Of a stretch of 64,000 nt of DNA, positions 1-9,534 are shown in pieces (position 1 is the first letter of the stretch; each line of letters begins with the position of its first letter). Origin of the DNA: Bacillota bacterium. Lineage in GTDB: Bacteria; Bacillota; Clostridia; Tissierellales; Tissierellaceae. The stretch lies in contig JAEWGC010000046.1 of assembly GCA_023388495.1 (NCBI GenBank), positions 1-64,000 on the forward strand, written 5' to 3'. Below the pieces are notes generated by a model. The model was not told the origin of the DNA. It was given only the letters and a program-made list of their open reading frames with translations, and ran no database searches. A program made the position numbers and the translations under genes.

Positions 1-1
1 G

Positions 2-559
2 ATAGAGCTATCTCTCTTAAGGAAAATGATGCAGAAAATAGTAAGTGATATGAAAGAAGCATGGAGTAATGTAGTTGAATTAAAGCCCGTTCTAGAAAAG
101 ATAGAAACTAATCCTCAATTTGCACAAATAGTTCCGCCAAATGAAACTATTGCATTAATAACAATGAGTATAGAGGTAGGAAGTACAGAAGGTATGATGA
201 ATGTTTGTATTCCATATATTCTATTAGAACCTGTATTAGATAAATTAAATACAAGGTTTTGGTTCACAACTTCTGTAAAGCAATATTCTAAAGAGGAACA
301 AAGAGTTATTAGAGATAGAATATTAGAAACTAGAATTCCTATAGTGGCGGAATTAGGATCTACTAAAATTGCAGTAAGAGATATATTAAATCTGCATCCT
401 GGTGATGTTATTAAGCTAGAAAATAATGAAAAAAATATTATTCCAATTAGAGTAGGGAGCAATGTAAAGTTTAAAGGTGAAATAGGTGTAATTAATAAGA
501 AGATGGCTATTAAAATAGTTGAAGTTCTAAAGGAAGGTGAAATGATAAATGGCAAGTGA
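2..559 (+). CDS. fliM: Flagellar motor switch protein FliM, C-terminal part (5' end outside window)
   Basis: This is the C-terminal part of FliM, the C-ring protein that binds phospho-CheY and sets rotation direction. The frame is open to the left edge (in-frame residues before the first Met read IELSLLRK), so the Met at 26 is internal. The segment carries the end of the CheC-like middle domain, with the FliM-typical stretch NPQFAQIVPPNE, then CIPY and LEPV. The last ~80 residues are the SpoA/FliN-like C-terminal domain (GDVIKL). It overlaps fliY by 11 bases, indicating translational coupling. The identity is secure; only the left boundary is unknown. Confidence 0.95.
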   Translation: MELSLLRKMMQKIVSDMKEAWSNVVELKPVLEKIETNPQFAQIVPPNETIALITMSIEVGSTEGMMNVCIPYILLEPVLDKLNTRFWFTTSVKQYSKEEQRVIRDRILETRIPIVAELGSTKIAVRDILNLHPGDVIKLENNEKNIIPIRVGSNVKFKGEIGVINKKMAIKIVEVLKEGEMINGK

Positions 560-1736
560 TATGTTATCTCAAGAAGAAATAGATGCCCTATTAAGAGGCG
601 GACAGGATAATGAAAATACAGTTGAATTCCATGAAGATGATTATGAAGAGTTATTATCAGATATTGAAATAGATGCTTTAGGTGAGATAGGGAACATAAG
701 CATGGGAACGGCAGCAACAACCTTATCTACATTGTTGAATAGAAAGGTAACGATTACAACACCTACTGTTACAATAACAACCACTGAAGAATTAGCAAAA
801 GATTATAGATTGCCTTTTGTGGCCATAGATGTAAGTTACAAAGCTGGCTTAGAAGGTTCAAATATTTTGATACTTAATACAGATGATGCAAAAATAATCA
901 CAGATCTCATGATGGGTAAAGATAGCTTCGACGTAGGAAGAGAATTGACAGATTTGGATTTAAGCGCAGTTAGTGAGGCTATGAATCAAATGATGGGTTC
1001 TGCATCAACTTCTTTATCTGAAATGTTTATGAGAAAAATAGATATAGAGCCTCCAAAATCTATGGAAATAACCTTCTCTGAAGGTAGAGAAAAAATTGAT
1101 TTATTAAACTCATCTTCACATATTATTAAAATTTCATTTAGAATAGTCATAGGTGATTTAATTGATAGCAATATTATGCAATTAATTCCTTTAGAATTTG
1201 GAAAGTCTATGGTTGAAAATTTAATGAATCCATCTTATATATCTAATGAAGTATTAGTAGAGGCGTCAGAACCTATTAAAGAAGTACAGAATGTTGAGAT
1301 GTATATTGAGACACCAACAAAATCAATAAATCAAGAATCTAATCGCGATCTTCAAAGCCAATCAAGGGATATTGCTAGAACCGAAAATATCAATTATAAT
1401 AATGGTAGTAGGATAAATGAAGAAAAGGTTATGGTTAAAAAGCCCGAATTTCAAAGTTTTGATAGTTCTATTAGTTCACCTCACCAGGAATCTATTGATT
1501 TAGTAGGAGATATTCCTGTTGAAATAACTGTAGAATTAGGTAGAACACATAAGAAAATCAGTGAAATATTAGAGTTTGGGCAAGGAACAGTGGTGGAATT
1601 AGACAAGCTAGTAGGCGAGTCCTTAAACATTTATGCCAATGGTAAGTATATTGCTAAAGGAGAGGTTGTTGTTATTGATGATAATTTTGGAGTCCGAGTA
1701 ACAGAAATTGAATCTTCAGGTAGAAAAATTATTTAA
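549..1736 (+). CDS. fliY: Flagellar motor switch phosphatase FliY
   Basis: FliY is a C-ring protein that also dephosphorylates CheY-P; it replaces plain FliN in Bacillus/Clostridia motors. The N-terminus carries the LSQEEIDALLRGG peptide typical of CheY-P binding. The middle (~35-230) is a CheC-type phosphatase domain with two ExxN active-site motifs, EIGN and EAMN. A variable linker (~235-310) leads to a C-terminal FliN/SpoA domain (~315-395; IPVEITVELGRT, GTVVELDK). The start at 549 has the SD-like AAGGAAGGTGA 8 bases upstream; a second ATG at 561 is possible. At 395 residues it is of normal length. Confidence 0.95.
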   Translation: MASDMLSQEEIDALLRGGQDNENTVEFHEDDYEELLSDIEIDALGEIGNISMGTAATTLSTLLNRKVTITTPTVTITTTEELAKDYRLPFVAIDVSYKAGLEGSNILILNTDDAKIITDLMMGKDSFDVGRELTDLDLSAVSEAMNQMMGSASTSLSEMFMRKIDIEPPKSMEITFSEGREKIDLLNSSSHIIKISFRIVIGDLIDSNIMQLIPLEFGKSMVENLMNPSYISNEVLVEASEPIKEVQNVEMYIETPTKSINQESNRDLQSQSRDIARTENINYNNGSRINEEKVMVKKPEFQSFDSSISSPHQESIDLVGDIPVEITVELGRTHKKISEILEFGQGTVVELDKLVGESLNIYANGKYIAKGEVVVIDDNFGVRVTEIESSGRKII

Positions 1737-1760
1737 TAGTCAAAATAGGAGGTTTTGTTA

Positions 1761-2123
1761 ATGGCAAATGGAATTTTAGTAGTAGATGATGCATCCTTCA
1801 TGAGAATGATGATAAAAGATGTTTTATCCAAAAATGGTTTTACAATATTAGGTGAAGCTGAAAATGGATTAAAAGCAGTAGAAAAATATAAGGAATTACA
1901 ACCAGAACTTGTTATTATGGATATTACTATGCCTGAAATGGATGGAATTCAAGCGGTAAAAGAAATAAAAAAAATAAATAGTGCTGCAAAAATTATAATG
2001 TGTTCTGCAATGGGACAACAAGCCATGGTAATAGAGGCAATTCAAGCAGGAGCAAAAGATTTTATTGTAAAGCCTTTTAATGCAGATAGAGTTATAGAAG
2101 CTGTAAAAAAGGTATTAAGTTAA
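1761..2123 (+). CDS. cheY: Chemotaxis response regulator CheY
   Basis: This is a single-domain receiver of 120 residues that carries the signal from CheA to the switch (FliM/FliY). Visible features are the acidic pair VVDD near residue 9, the phospho-acceptor Asp54 in VIMDITMPEMDG, the Ser of CSAMG and the Lys of VKPF. The start was placed at the ATG at 1761 because AGGAGG lies at 1747-1752, 8 bases away. A TTG two codons upstream overlaps that spacing. Its position between fliY and fliO is the same as in B. subtilis. Confidence 0.95.
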   Translation: MANGILVVDDASFMRMMIKDVLSKNGFTILGEAENGLKAVEKYKELQPELVIMDITMPEMDGIQAVKEIKKINSAAKIIMCSAMGQQAMVIEAIQAGAKDFIVKPFNADRVIEAVKKVLS

Positions 2124-2126
2124 AAA

Positions 2127-2627
2127 ATGAATAAAAGAATCAATTTGTTATTTGTTTTTGTGTTTTTAATACTGAATGGATTACCAGTTTATGCTGCAGG
2201 ATATGAGGAAATTAGTCCAATCAAGATAGTTTTTCAATTAATCTTTTATATTGTAATATTTATATTGGTGATATTTTTTACCTTATACGGGACAAGACTT
2301 ATTGCGAAAAATTTCAAGGGAATAGCATCTAGTAAATACATATCATTATTAGATGTAATGAATATTCCAGGTGGTACTAAAATTGTTATAACTAAAATAA
2401 ATAGTAAAATTTATATTCTAGCAACAACTAATAACAATACAAATGTTGTTGATATAATAGATGAAGAAAATTTTCCTACTTATGATGAGAATTTTGATAC
2501 TTACTTAAGTAAGTATGTAAATAAAAATCACTATGATCATAAGATAAATAAGAAGCTAGAAAACTTATTTAATAGGATCAATATTAAGAAGGATAAGGAA
2601 GGCAGAAATGATGAGAAAAAGTATTAA
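2127..2627 (+). CDS. fliO: Flagellar biosynthesis protein FliO (FliZ)
   Basis: FliO helps assemble the FliP ring of the flagellar export gate. The 166-residue protein starts with a cleavable-looking signal peptide (hydrophobic ~7-20, then VYAAG). A single membrane helix follows at ~30-55, with a cytoplasmic domain containing SKYISLLDVMNIPGG, the usual FliO core. The C-terminal ~60 residues are charged and variable, as expected. Only a weak SD precedes the start, 3 bases after the cheY stop, suggesting reinitiation. The assignment rests on topology, core motif and position before fliP. Confidence 0.85.
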   Translation: MNKRINLLFVFVFLILNGLPVYAAGYEEISPIKIVFQLIFYIVIFILVIFFTLYGTRLIAKNFKGIASSKYISLLDVMNIPGGTKIVITKINSKIYILATTNNNTNVVDIIDEENFPTYDENFDTYLSKYVNKNHYDHKINKKLENLFNRINIKKDKEGRNDEKKY

Positions 2628-3369
2628 GATAATTATTTTAGCTGTTGTTTTAGTAATAATATTTTCAAATTTTGCTTTTGCTGAACCATCTATATCCTTA
2701 TTTGGAAAATCTGTTACTTTAGAAGATAATAATGATCCAGAAAACTATGTGTTTTCACTTCAATTACTTTTTCTTTTAACAATTCTTACTTTAGCACCAT
2801 CTATATTGATAATGATGACTGGTTTTACTCGAATACTAATTGTTTTATCATTTATTAGGAATGCTTTAGGTCTTCAACAAACTCCTCCTAATCATGTAAT
2901 TATTGGGTTGTCATTGTTTCTAACATTCTTTATTATGGCACCAATTGCCACTGAGATAAATAATGAATCTCTTCAACCATTTATTAGAGAAGAAATAACT
3001 CAAGAAGTTGCTATGGAAAGAGCCATGGAGCCAATACGCAATTTTATGTTTAAACAAACAAGAGATAAGGATTTAGGACTATTTTTAAACATGAATGGTA
3101 CAAGTACTGTAAGTAATTTAGATGATATACCAACACATGTAATAATTCCTGCTTTTATAATCAGTGAATTAAAAACTGCATTTCAAATTGGATTTATCAT
3201 ATATATTCCTTTTTTGGTAATAGATATGGTGGTTGCCAGTACTTTAATGGCAATGGGAATGATGATGCTGCCACCAGTAATAATATCTTTACCTTTTAAA
3301 ATATTATTGTTTATACTTGTTGATGGCTGGAATTTGATTGTAAAATCATTAGTTCTTGGATTTAAATAG
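2608..3369 (+). CDS. fliP: Flagellar export gate protein FliP
   Basis: FliP is a membrane subunit of the flagellar type III export gate and forms the core channel with FliQ and FliR. The 253-residue protein has a signal peptide (to about residue 25). Several membrane helices carry the family stretches MTGFTRILIVLSFIRNALG and QTPPNHVIIGLSLFLTFF. The C-terminal block is MAMGMMMLPPVIISLPFKI. Start codons at 2608 and 2611 are both possible after GGAAGG. It overlaps the end of fliO by 20 bases. Confidence 0.97.
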   Translation: MMRKSIKIIILAVVLVIIFSNFAFAEPSISLFGKSVTLEDNNDPENYVFSLQLLFLLTILTLAPSILIMMTGFTRILIVLSFIRNALGLQQTPPNHVIIGLSLFLTFFIMAPIATEINNESLQPFIREEITQEVAMERAMEPIRNFMFKQTRDKDLGLFLNMNGTSTVSNLDDIPTHVIIPAFIISELKTAFQIGFIIYIPFLVIDMVVASTLMAMGMMMLPPVIISLPFKILLFILVDGWNLIVKSLVLGFK

Positions 3370-3379
3370 AGGTGATATG

Positions 3380-3649
3380 ATGAATAACGTTGACATGTTA
3401 AAACTTGCCCAAGATGCTATACGAACTGTACTTTTTATTTCTGCTCCTATGTTAATAATTAGTTTGGTTGTAGGATTAATAGTTAGTGTAATTCAAGCTG
3501 TTACACAGATACAAGAGGCTACTCTTGCCTTTGTACCTAAAATCGTTGCAGTGTTTTTATCAATACTTTTATTTGGTCCTTGGATAATAAAGCTAATAAC
3601 TCAATTTACATCGGAGTTGCTTACAAATATTAATCTGTACATTTATTAA
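3380..3649 (+). CDS. fliQ: Flagellar export gate protein FliQ
   Basis: FliQ is a small two-helix subunit of the flagellar export gate. The start at 3380 gives 89 residues, the usual FliQ length, with AGGTG at 3370-3374 five bases upstream. The ATG at 3377 is also possible, and a further in-frame TTG at 3356 would overlap fliP. Conserved parts are VDMLKLAQDAI, the APMLIISLVVGLIVS helix and the QAVTQIQEATLAFVPKI loop, followed by the second helix. Confidence 0.96.
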   Translation: MNNVDMLKLAQDAIRTVLFISAPMLIISLVVGLIVSVIQAVTQIQEATLAFVPKIVAVFLSILLFGPWIIKLITQFTSELLTNINLYIY

Positions 3650-3660
3650 AGGTGACTATT

Positions 3661-4428
3661 ATGGATGTAATTATGGAATTGATTTTTAATAAATACCAAT
3701 TGTTTTTGCTAGTTATGATAAGAACATCAGGGATTTTTATTTTTTCACCATTTTTTAGCTCTCAGAATATACCGAATACAATGAAGATAGGATTATCTTT
3801 TTCAGTGTCTTTACTTATAACATCTGTTCTATCTATTTCTCCTGATTTGAGTAATGAAATATTTTTATTACTTATAATAAAGGAACTAATGGTAGGAATA
3901 ATTATTGGATTTATATCCTATGCCTTTTTTTCAGCTTTTTATGTAATGGGACAGATTGTTGATATGAAAATTGGATTTGGGATGGCTAATGTAATAGATC
4001 CTCAAAATAAAATACAAGTTCCATTGATGGGAAATTTTTATTACATTCTATCATTTCTTCTACTAATGAGTATGAATGGGCATCATTCCATTATATCAGC
4101 CTTGATTGATAGCTATAACTTTATACCTATTGGTAGCTTTAAATATACAGGAGATACAATGAATCTCCTTGTATACTCTTTATCTAAATCATTTGAAATA
4201 GGATTTAAATTAAGTACACCAATAGTTGCAATAATATTTCTTACGGATGTGGTCTTAGGAATTATATCAAAGACTATTCCACAGATGAATGTTTTTGTTG
4301 TTGGTATGCCTCTAAAAGTATTAATTGGATTATTAATTATTTTGATTAGTATGCCTATTTTCTTTACTGCTATAGGCGGTATTTTTGATTTAATAATAAA
4401 TGATATATATAGATTTATTAAAATCTGA
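3661..4428 (+). CDS. fliR: Flagellar export gate protein FliR
   Basis: FliR is the third core channel subunit of the flagellar export gate. It has 255 residues with about six membrane segments. Family blocks include RTSGIFIFSPFFSS near residue 22, KELMVGIIIGF and GQIVDMKIGFGMANVIDP. The PQMNVFVVGMPLKVLIGL block lies near the end. The ATG at 3661 was chosen because AGGTG at 3650-3654 precedes it by six bases; an upstream in-frame GTG lies inside that SD. It lies between fliQ and flhB. Confidence 0.96.
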   Translation: MDVIMELIFNKYQLFLLVMIRTSGIFIFSPFFSSQNIPNTMKIGLSFSVSLLITSVLSISPDLSNEIFLLLIIKELMVGIIIGFISYAFFSAFYVMGQIVDMKIGFGMANVIDPQNKIQVPLMGNFYYILSFLLLMSMNGHHSIISALIDSYNFIPIGSFKYTGDTMNLLVYSLSKSFEIGFKLSTPIVAIIFLTDVVLGIISKTIPQMNVFVVGMPLKVLIGLLIILISMPIFFTAIGGIFDLIINDIYRFIKI

Positions 4429-4444
4429 TAAGGTTGATGTTATA

Positions 4445-5524
4445 ATGCTTAAAATTAATTTGCAATTGTTCTCTGAAAAAACTGAAAAACCTACATCTAA
4501 AAAACGAAGAGATGCTCGAGAAGAAGGACAAATACTTCAAAGTAAAGAAGTTAATACAGTTGTAATTCTATTCAGTTGTTTTTTAGGATTAAAGATATTT
4601 GGTAGGTTTATGAATGAAGAATTGAAAAAAATTATGGTTGATTTTTTTACTGAAATAAATAATGTGGAAGTTTTTTTTAACTCCAGTAATTTAATGGTTA
4701 ATTTTCTAAATATATCAACTGTTTTTATTACAATAATTTCACCTGTTTTAATAGTTGCATTTATATCTTCCTTAGTTATAAACTACTTTCAAGTAGGGTT
4801 TTTATTTACTACAAAGACCTTAAAATTAAAATTTAACAGATTAAATCCAGTAGAAGGATTTAAAAAAATTTTTTCAAAGCGAGCTTTGATTGAACTTGTA
4901 AAATCTATTCTAAAAGTTTCTATGGTTGGATATATAGCTGTTAAATATGCAAATAGTCAAGTGAATAGAGTTATTAGCTATTCTAGTATGGAACCTTTTG
5001 AATCATATATTAATTTTTCAAATTTAATATATGGTTTTATTATAAGAATTTTAGGTGTTTTATTATTTTTAGCAGTACTTGATTATTTTTTACAATGGAG
5101 AGAGCATGAAAAAAATCTTATGATGAGTAAAGAGGAAATAAAGGAAGAATACAAACAAACGGAGGGTGATCCTTTTATTAAAGGCAAAATTAAGGAAAGA
5201 CAGAGAAAGGTAGCAATGAGTAGGATGATGCAAGAGATACCAAAGGCAGATGTTATAATCACTAACCCTACTCACTATGCAGTTGCTATAAAATATGATA
5301 AGGATAAGTTTGATGCTCCTTATATTGTAGGAAAAGGAGTAGATTTAATAGCAGAAAATATAAAAAAAGTAGCAAAGGATAACAATGTACCAATAATAGA
5401 AAACAAACCATTAGCACGTGCAATATATGATTCTATTGAAATTGGTGATGCAATTACTGAGGATTTATATGAAGCTGTTGCTGAAGTACTGGCTTATGTT
5501 TATAGTCTTAAAGATGAATTCTAG
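4445..5524 (+). CDS. flhB: Flagellar export switch protein FlhB
   Basis: FlhB controls substrate switching of the flagellar export apparatus through autocleavage in its cytoplasmic domain. From the ATG at 4445 it is 359 residues. The N-terminus reads EKTEKPTSKKRRDAREEGQ, the standard FlhB start. Four membrane helices follow, and the cytoplasmic domain contains the cleavage motif NPTHYA. The ORF is open further upstream to 4400, but that extension would overlap fliR and has no family similarity. The autocleavage Asn-Pro pair is intact. Confidence 0.96.
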   Translation: MLKINLQLFSEKTEKPTSKKRRDAREEGQILQSKEVNTVVILFSCFLGLKIFGRFMNEELKKIMVDFFTEINNVEVFFNSSNLMVNFLNISTVFITIISPVLIVAFISSLVINYFQVGFLFTTKTLKLKFNRLNPVEGFKKIFSKRALIELVKSILKVSMVGYIAVKYANSQVNRVISYSSMEPFESYINFSNLIYGFIIRILGVLLFLAVLDYFLQWREHEKNLMMSKEEIKEEYKQTEGDPFIKGKIKERQRKVAMSRMMQEIPKADVIITNPTHYAVAIKYDKDKFDAPYIVGKGVDLIAENIKKVAKDNNVPIIENKPLARAIYDSIEIGDAITEDLYEAVAEVLAYVYSLKDEF

Positions 5525-5535
5525 GAGGATAGAAG

Positions 5536-7563
5536 ATGAAATTAGGAGATATATTAATAGCTTTAGCTATAATTGGAATAATACTTATAATAATAATACC
5601 TATAAATACAGGGCTTTTAGATTTCTTACTAAGTTTAAATATTTCTCTATCCTTATTAATTCTATTGTTATCTATGTACGCAGAGGATGCGCTACAGATA
5701 ACCATTTTTCCGTCTTTATTATTGCTTACTACTTTGTTTAGACTTGCTCTTAATATTTCGACCACAAGGGGAATTCTTTTAGAAGCAAATGCTGGTAAGG
5801 TAATAGAGGCTTTTGGAAATTTTGTAATTGGTGGAGATTATATTGTTGGATTTATAATATTCTTTATTATTGTTATTATAAACTTTTTGGTAATTACCAA
5901 GGGAGCTGAACGTGTTTCAGAGGTAGCTGCCAGATTTACCTTAGACGCAATGCCAGGAAAACAAATGGCAATAGATGCTGATTTGAACTCTGGTTTAATT
6001 ACTGAGGAAGATGCAAAGAAAAGAAGGAAGGATGTACAAAAGTATGCAGACTTTTATGGGGCAATGGATGGAGCCAGTAAATTCGTAAAAGGTGATGCAA
6101 TTGCTGGAATTATTATTACTATTATAAATATTGCTGCTGGCTTTCTTATAGGGGTTATAGGTAAGGGAATGCCATTAGCACAGGCTCTCCAACGATATAC
6201 ACTACTAACCGTTGGAGATGGATTAGTTGGTCAAATTCCAGCGTTACTTATTTCGACTGCTACTGGATTAGTAGTTACTAGAGCAGCTTCTGAATCCAAT
6301 CTTGGACAAGACCTAATAAAACAATTATTCTCAAATAATCCAATTATATTATATATTATTGGTGGAGTTATGATTGCTTTAGGTATATTTACACCTTTAC
6401 CAAACTTTGCAAATATTTTATTAGGAATTATATTTATTATTGCAGGATTAAGGACAAAGAGCATTGTTAAAGAAGAAAATATTGAATCTATTGAGGATAC
6501 ATCAGAGGCAGAGGAGTTAAGGAAACCAGAAAATGTATTAGGACTATTAAAAGTTGATGATATTGAACTGGAATTTGGTTATGGACTTATACCATTAGCA
6601 GATGTTGACCAAGGTGGAGACTTATTAGATAGAATTGTAATGATTAGAAGACAAATAGCTATGGAATTAGGATTAGTAGTTCCAATAGTTAGATTAAGGG
6701 ATAATATCCAATTGAATCCCAATGAATATTTAATTAAGATAAAAGGTGTTAAGATTTCAAAAGGAGAGGTATATTTCGACCATTATCTAGCAATGGATTC
6801 AGGGATGGGTGAAGGTAATATTGAAGGAATAGATACTATAGAGCCTGCATTTGGTTTACCAGCTAAATGGATTACAGAGAAGGAGCGAGAAAAAGCAGAG
6901 ATATTTGGATATACTGTAGTTGATCCACCTTCTGTAATAGCTACTCATTTAACAGAGGTTATAAAAGAGAGGGCATATGAACTTATTGGTAGACAAGATG
7001 TGAAAACCTTAATAGAGAATGTAAGAGAGGAATATCCAGCTGTAGTTGAAGAAGTGGTACCTAAGGTCTTATCCCTTGGTGAAGTTCAAAAAGTCTTATC
7101 AAATTTACTTAGAGAACAAATCAGTATTAGGGATATGGTCACTATATTAGAAACCTTGGCAGATTATGGTGGAATTACTAGTGATACTGATTTGCTTACA
7201 GAATATGTTAGACAAAGAATGGCCGGATATATTACAAATAAATATGTAGAAAATAATAACCTAAATGTAGTAACATTAGATAATCAAGTGGAAGAGCTTA
7301 TTATGAATTCCATTAATAAAACGGAAACTGGTTCCTATTTATCAATTGAACCTAACAAGGCACAGACAATTTTAAATAATACCTTCAAGACTATACAAAA
7401 GCTTACGTCTATGGGAGAACAACCTATAGTTCTTACGGCACCAATTGTCAGGTTATATTTTAAAAAATTAACTGAGCAAATGACTAGAGATGTGGTTGTA
7501 ATATCTTATAATGAGCTTGAACCATCAGTAGAAGTTCAATCAGTTGGGGTGGTAGTGATATAA
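5536..7563 (+). CDS. flhA: Flagellar export protein FlhA
   Basis: FlhA is the large export-gate subunit that forms the nonameric ring docking chaperone-substrate complexes. It has 675 residues. The N-terminal ~310 residues are a membrane domain of about eight helices with the FHIPEP signature region (FPSLLLLTTLFRLALNISTTR). The cytoplasmic part carries MPGKQMAIDADLNSG between helices. The C-terminal domain starts near 345 and includes GEVYFDHYLAMDSG. AGGAGG lies 8 bases before the ATG. The stop overlaps flhF by one base (TAATG). Confidence 0.98.
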   Translation: MKLGDILIALAIIGIILIIIIPINTGLLDFLLSLNISLSLLILLLSMYAEDALQITIFPSLLLLTTLFRLALNISTTRGILLEANAGKVIEAFGNFVIGGDYIVGFIIFFIIVIINFLVITKGAERVSEVAARFTLDAMPGKQMAIDADLNSGLITEEDAKKRRKDVQKYADFYGAMDGASKFVKGDAIAGIIITIINIAAGFLIGVIGKGMPLAQALQRYTLLTVGDGLVGQIPALLISTATGLVVTRAASESNLGQDLIKQLFSNNPIILYIIGGVMIALGIFTPLPNFANILLGIIFIIAGLRTKSIVKEENIESIEDTSEAEELRKPENVLGLLKVDDIELEFGYGLIPLADVDQGGDLLDRIVMIRRQIAMELGLVVPIVRLRDNIQLNPNEYLIKIKGVKISKGEVYFDHYLAMDSGMGEGNIEGIDTIEPAFGLPAKWITEKEREKAEIFGYTVVDPPSVIATHLTEVIKERAYELIGRQDVKTLIENVREEYPAVVEEVVPKVLSLGEVQKVLSNLLREQISIRDMVTILETLADYGGITSDTDLLTEYVRQRMAGYITNKYVENNNLNVVTLDNQVEELIMNSINKTETGSYLSIEPNKAQTILNNTFKTIQKLTSMGEQPIVLTAPIVRLYFKKLTEQMTRDVVVISYNELEPSVEVQSVGVVVI

Positions 7564-8648
7564 TGAAGATAAAAAAATATATTGGTCAAACAACTCATGA
7601 AGCTATGCTAAAATTAAAAATGGAATTAGGGCCAGATGCAGTTGTGCTAAATACTAAAACTATCAGACATAAAGGCTTATTTGGATACTTTAAGAAACCT
7701 TTGATTGAAATTACGGCAGCTTATGAGGACAAAGACTTACTAAAGAAAAAAGTTGTTGATGCTTATGAAGATAAATTAAACAGTATCAATGAAGAGTTAG
7801 CTGAATTAAAGAATTTTATAATTAATGTTTCAATAAATAAAGAGGAGGAAAATATTTTTTCTCCAGCTTTGACAGAATTTCATAATATAATGTTAAAGAA
7901 TGGAGTTGCTCCTGAAGTTTCAATTAATATATTAAAAAAACTTGACAGTGAAATTGATTTAGAAAATAAAGATATGAACACCATTAATAATATAGTAAAG
8001 TTTAATTTAGCTGAAATTCTGGGAACTCCTAAACCTATTATTATTCCTGATGACCAAAAAATTATTTTTTTTGTTGGGCCAACAGGTGTAGGAAAAACTA
8101 CAACTTTAGCTAAAATTGCAGCAGACTTTGTTGTAAAAAGCAAATATGATATTGGGTTAATTACTTCGGATACATATAGAATTGCTGCGGTAGAGCAATT
8201 AAAAGTCTATAGTGATATTCTCCAATTACCTTTAGAAATAGCATATAATAGAGATGATATGATTAAGGCAATTGATAATTTTAAGGATAAGGATATTATC
8301 TTAGTAGATACTGCTGGAAGAAATCATAATGATTTAAAGCAAATTGAAGAATTAAAAGATATAGTAAATGTAACTAAGGCAAAGGACACATTCTTGTTAA
8401 TTAGTGCCACTACAGACTTTAATAAGCTAAAATCATTAATGGAAAAATATAAGTTTTTAGATGATTGTAAACTAATTATTACTAAAATAGATGAGGCGGA
8501 GGACTATGGAAATATTTTAAACATTAAATATATTACAAATAGAGAACTTTCGTACTTTACAACAGGCCAGAATGTTCCAGATGACATTCAGCTTATTGAT
8601 ATTGAATATATTGTTAAAAAACTCATTGAGGAGAAGAACAATGATTGA
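7563..8648 (+). CDS. flhF: SRP-like GTPase FlhF
   Basis: FlhF is a signal-recognition-particle family GTPase that sets flagellar position and number together with FlhG. The N-terminal ~110 residues form a charged basic B-domain. After a helical N-domain, the G-domain shows GPTGVGKTTTLAK (G1), DTYRIAAVEQL, DTAGRN (G3) and TKIDEAEDYG (G4). The length of 361 residues is normal. It overlaps flhA by one base and flhG by eight, so the three genes are probably translationally coupled. Confidence 0.97.
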   Translation: MKIKKYIGQTTHEAMLKLKMELGPDAVVLNTKTIRHKGLFGYFKKPLIEITAAYEDKDLLKKKVVDAYEDKLNSINEELAELKNFIINVSINKEEENIFSPALTEFHNIMLKNGVAPEVSINILKKLDSEIDLENKDMNTINNIVKFNLAEILGTPKPIIIPDDQKIIFFVGPTGVGKTTTLAKIAADFVVKSKYDIGLITSDTYRIAAVEQLKVYSDILQLPLEIAYNRDDMIKAIDNFKDKDIILVDTAGRNHNDLKQIEELKDIVNVTKAKDTFLLISATTDFNKLKSLMEKYKFLDDCKLIITKIDEAEDYGNILNIKYITNRELSYFTTGQNVPDDIQLIDIEYIVKKLIEEKNND

Positions 8649-9534
8649 TCAAGCAGAAAACTTAAGAAAAATTATGAAATCAAAAAATATAGACAATCAA
8701 ATTGAACAAATATCTCCAAATAAGGCAAAAGTTATTGCAATATCAAGTGGTAAAGGCGGAGTGGGAAAGACGAATTTTGCACTTAATTTTTCTATATCCC
8801 TTAGAAGATTAGGCTATGAGGTTGTCGTAATAGATGCTGATATAGGATTAAGTAATATTGAAATTTTAGCTGGTATCAATGCAAATAGTACTATATCAGA
8901 TATAATATTCTCAGATAAAGATATATTTGAAATAATGATTAATGGTCCAGAAGGAATAAAAATTATTTCTGGTGGTTCTGGCCTAAAAGAATTAACTTTA
9001 TTAAAGGACGATAATCTGCCAAAGTTAATTCAAGAAATAGAAAGATTACAATCTGTTACAGACTATATTGTAATAGATACAGGGGCCGGAATTTCAAATT
9101 CTGTAACTGATTTTATTATGATATCTGATGAGGTGATTATTATCTGTACTCCAGATCCAACATCACTTATGGATTCCTATACACTAATCAAATCTATCAT
9201 ATATACTGGCTTTACTGGTAAAATAAATATTGTTTGTAATTTAGTTAAGGATAGAAATGAAGGTAAGGAAATATTTGAAAAAATATGTAATGCATCAAAA
9301 AATTTTCTGAGAGTTCAGATTAATTATTTGGGGTATATAGAAAGAAATGATATGGTTAATTTTGCTGTAAGAAATCAGATACCATTTATAATTTCCCATC
9401 CTAACAGTGTTCTTTCTAAGAGAATAAATATAATGGCTATGGGTTATTTAGGTGATAGATCTCTAGAAGTTGAAAACAATAAGACAAGCTTTGCTAAAAG
9501 GATATTTGATGTTTTTTTCAAGAGAGGTGATTAG
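8641..9534 (+). CDS. flhG: MinD-family ATPase FlhG (YlxH/FleN)
   Basis: FlhG is a MinD/ParA-type ATPase that pairs with FlhF, stimulates its GTPase and controls flagellar number. The 297-residue protein has a deviant Walker A SSGKGGVGKTNFALN, the switch Asp in VVIDADIGLSNIEIL, and DYIVIDTGAGIS. The N-terminus MIDQAENLRKIM is the FlhF-activating DQAxxLR motif, which supports the ATG at 8641 rather than the upstream ATG at 8572. GGAGAAG lies just upstream. The C-terminus has a basic amphipathic stretch (FAKRIFDVFFKRG) suited to membrane targeting. Confidence 0.95.
   Translation: MIDQAENLRKIMKSKNIDNQIEQISPNKAKVIAISSGKGGVGKTNFALNFSISLRRLGYEVVVIDADIGLSNIEILAGINANSTISDIIFSDKDIFEIMINGPEGIKIISGGSGLKELTLLKDDNLPKLIQEIERLQSVTDYIVIDTGAGISNSVTDFIMISDEVIIICTPDPTSLMDSYTLIKSIIYTGFTGKINIVCNLVKDRNEGKEIFEKICNASKNFLRVQINYLGYIERNDMVNFAVRNQIPFIISHPNSVLSKRINIMAMGYLGDRSLEVENNKTSFAKRIFDVFFKRGD

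Noticed and set aside
115..720. 201-residue ORF antisense to fliM/fliY
   Set aside because: It spans the overlap of two well-supported flagellar genes and has the Leu/Ile/Ser bias of a reverse-frame shadow.
5418..5741. 107-residue + strand ORF at the flhB/flhA junction
   Set aside because: It lies out of frame across two real genes and has no SD or family features.
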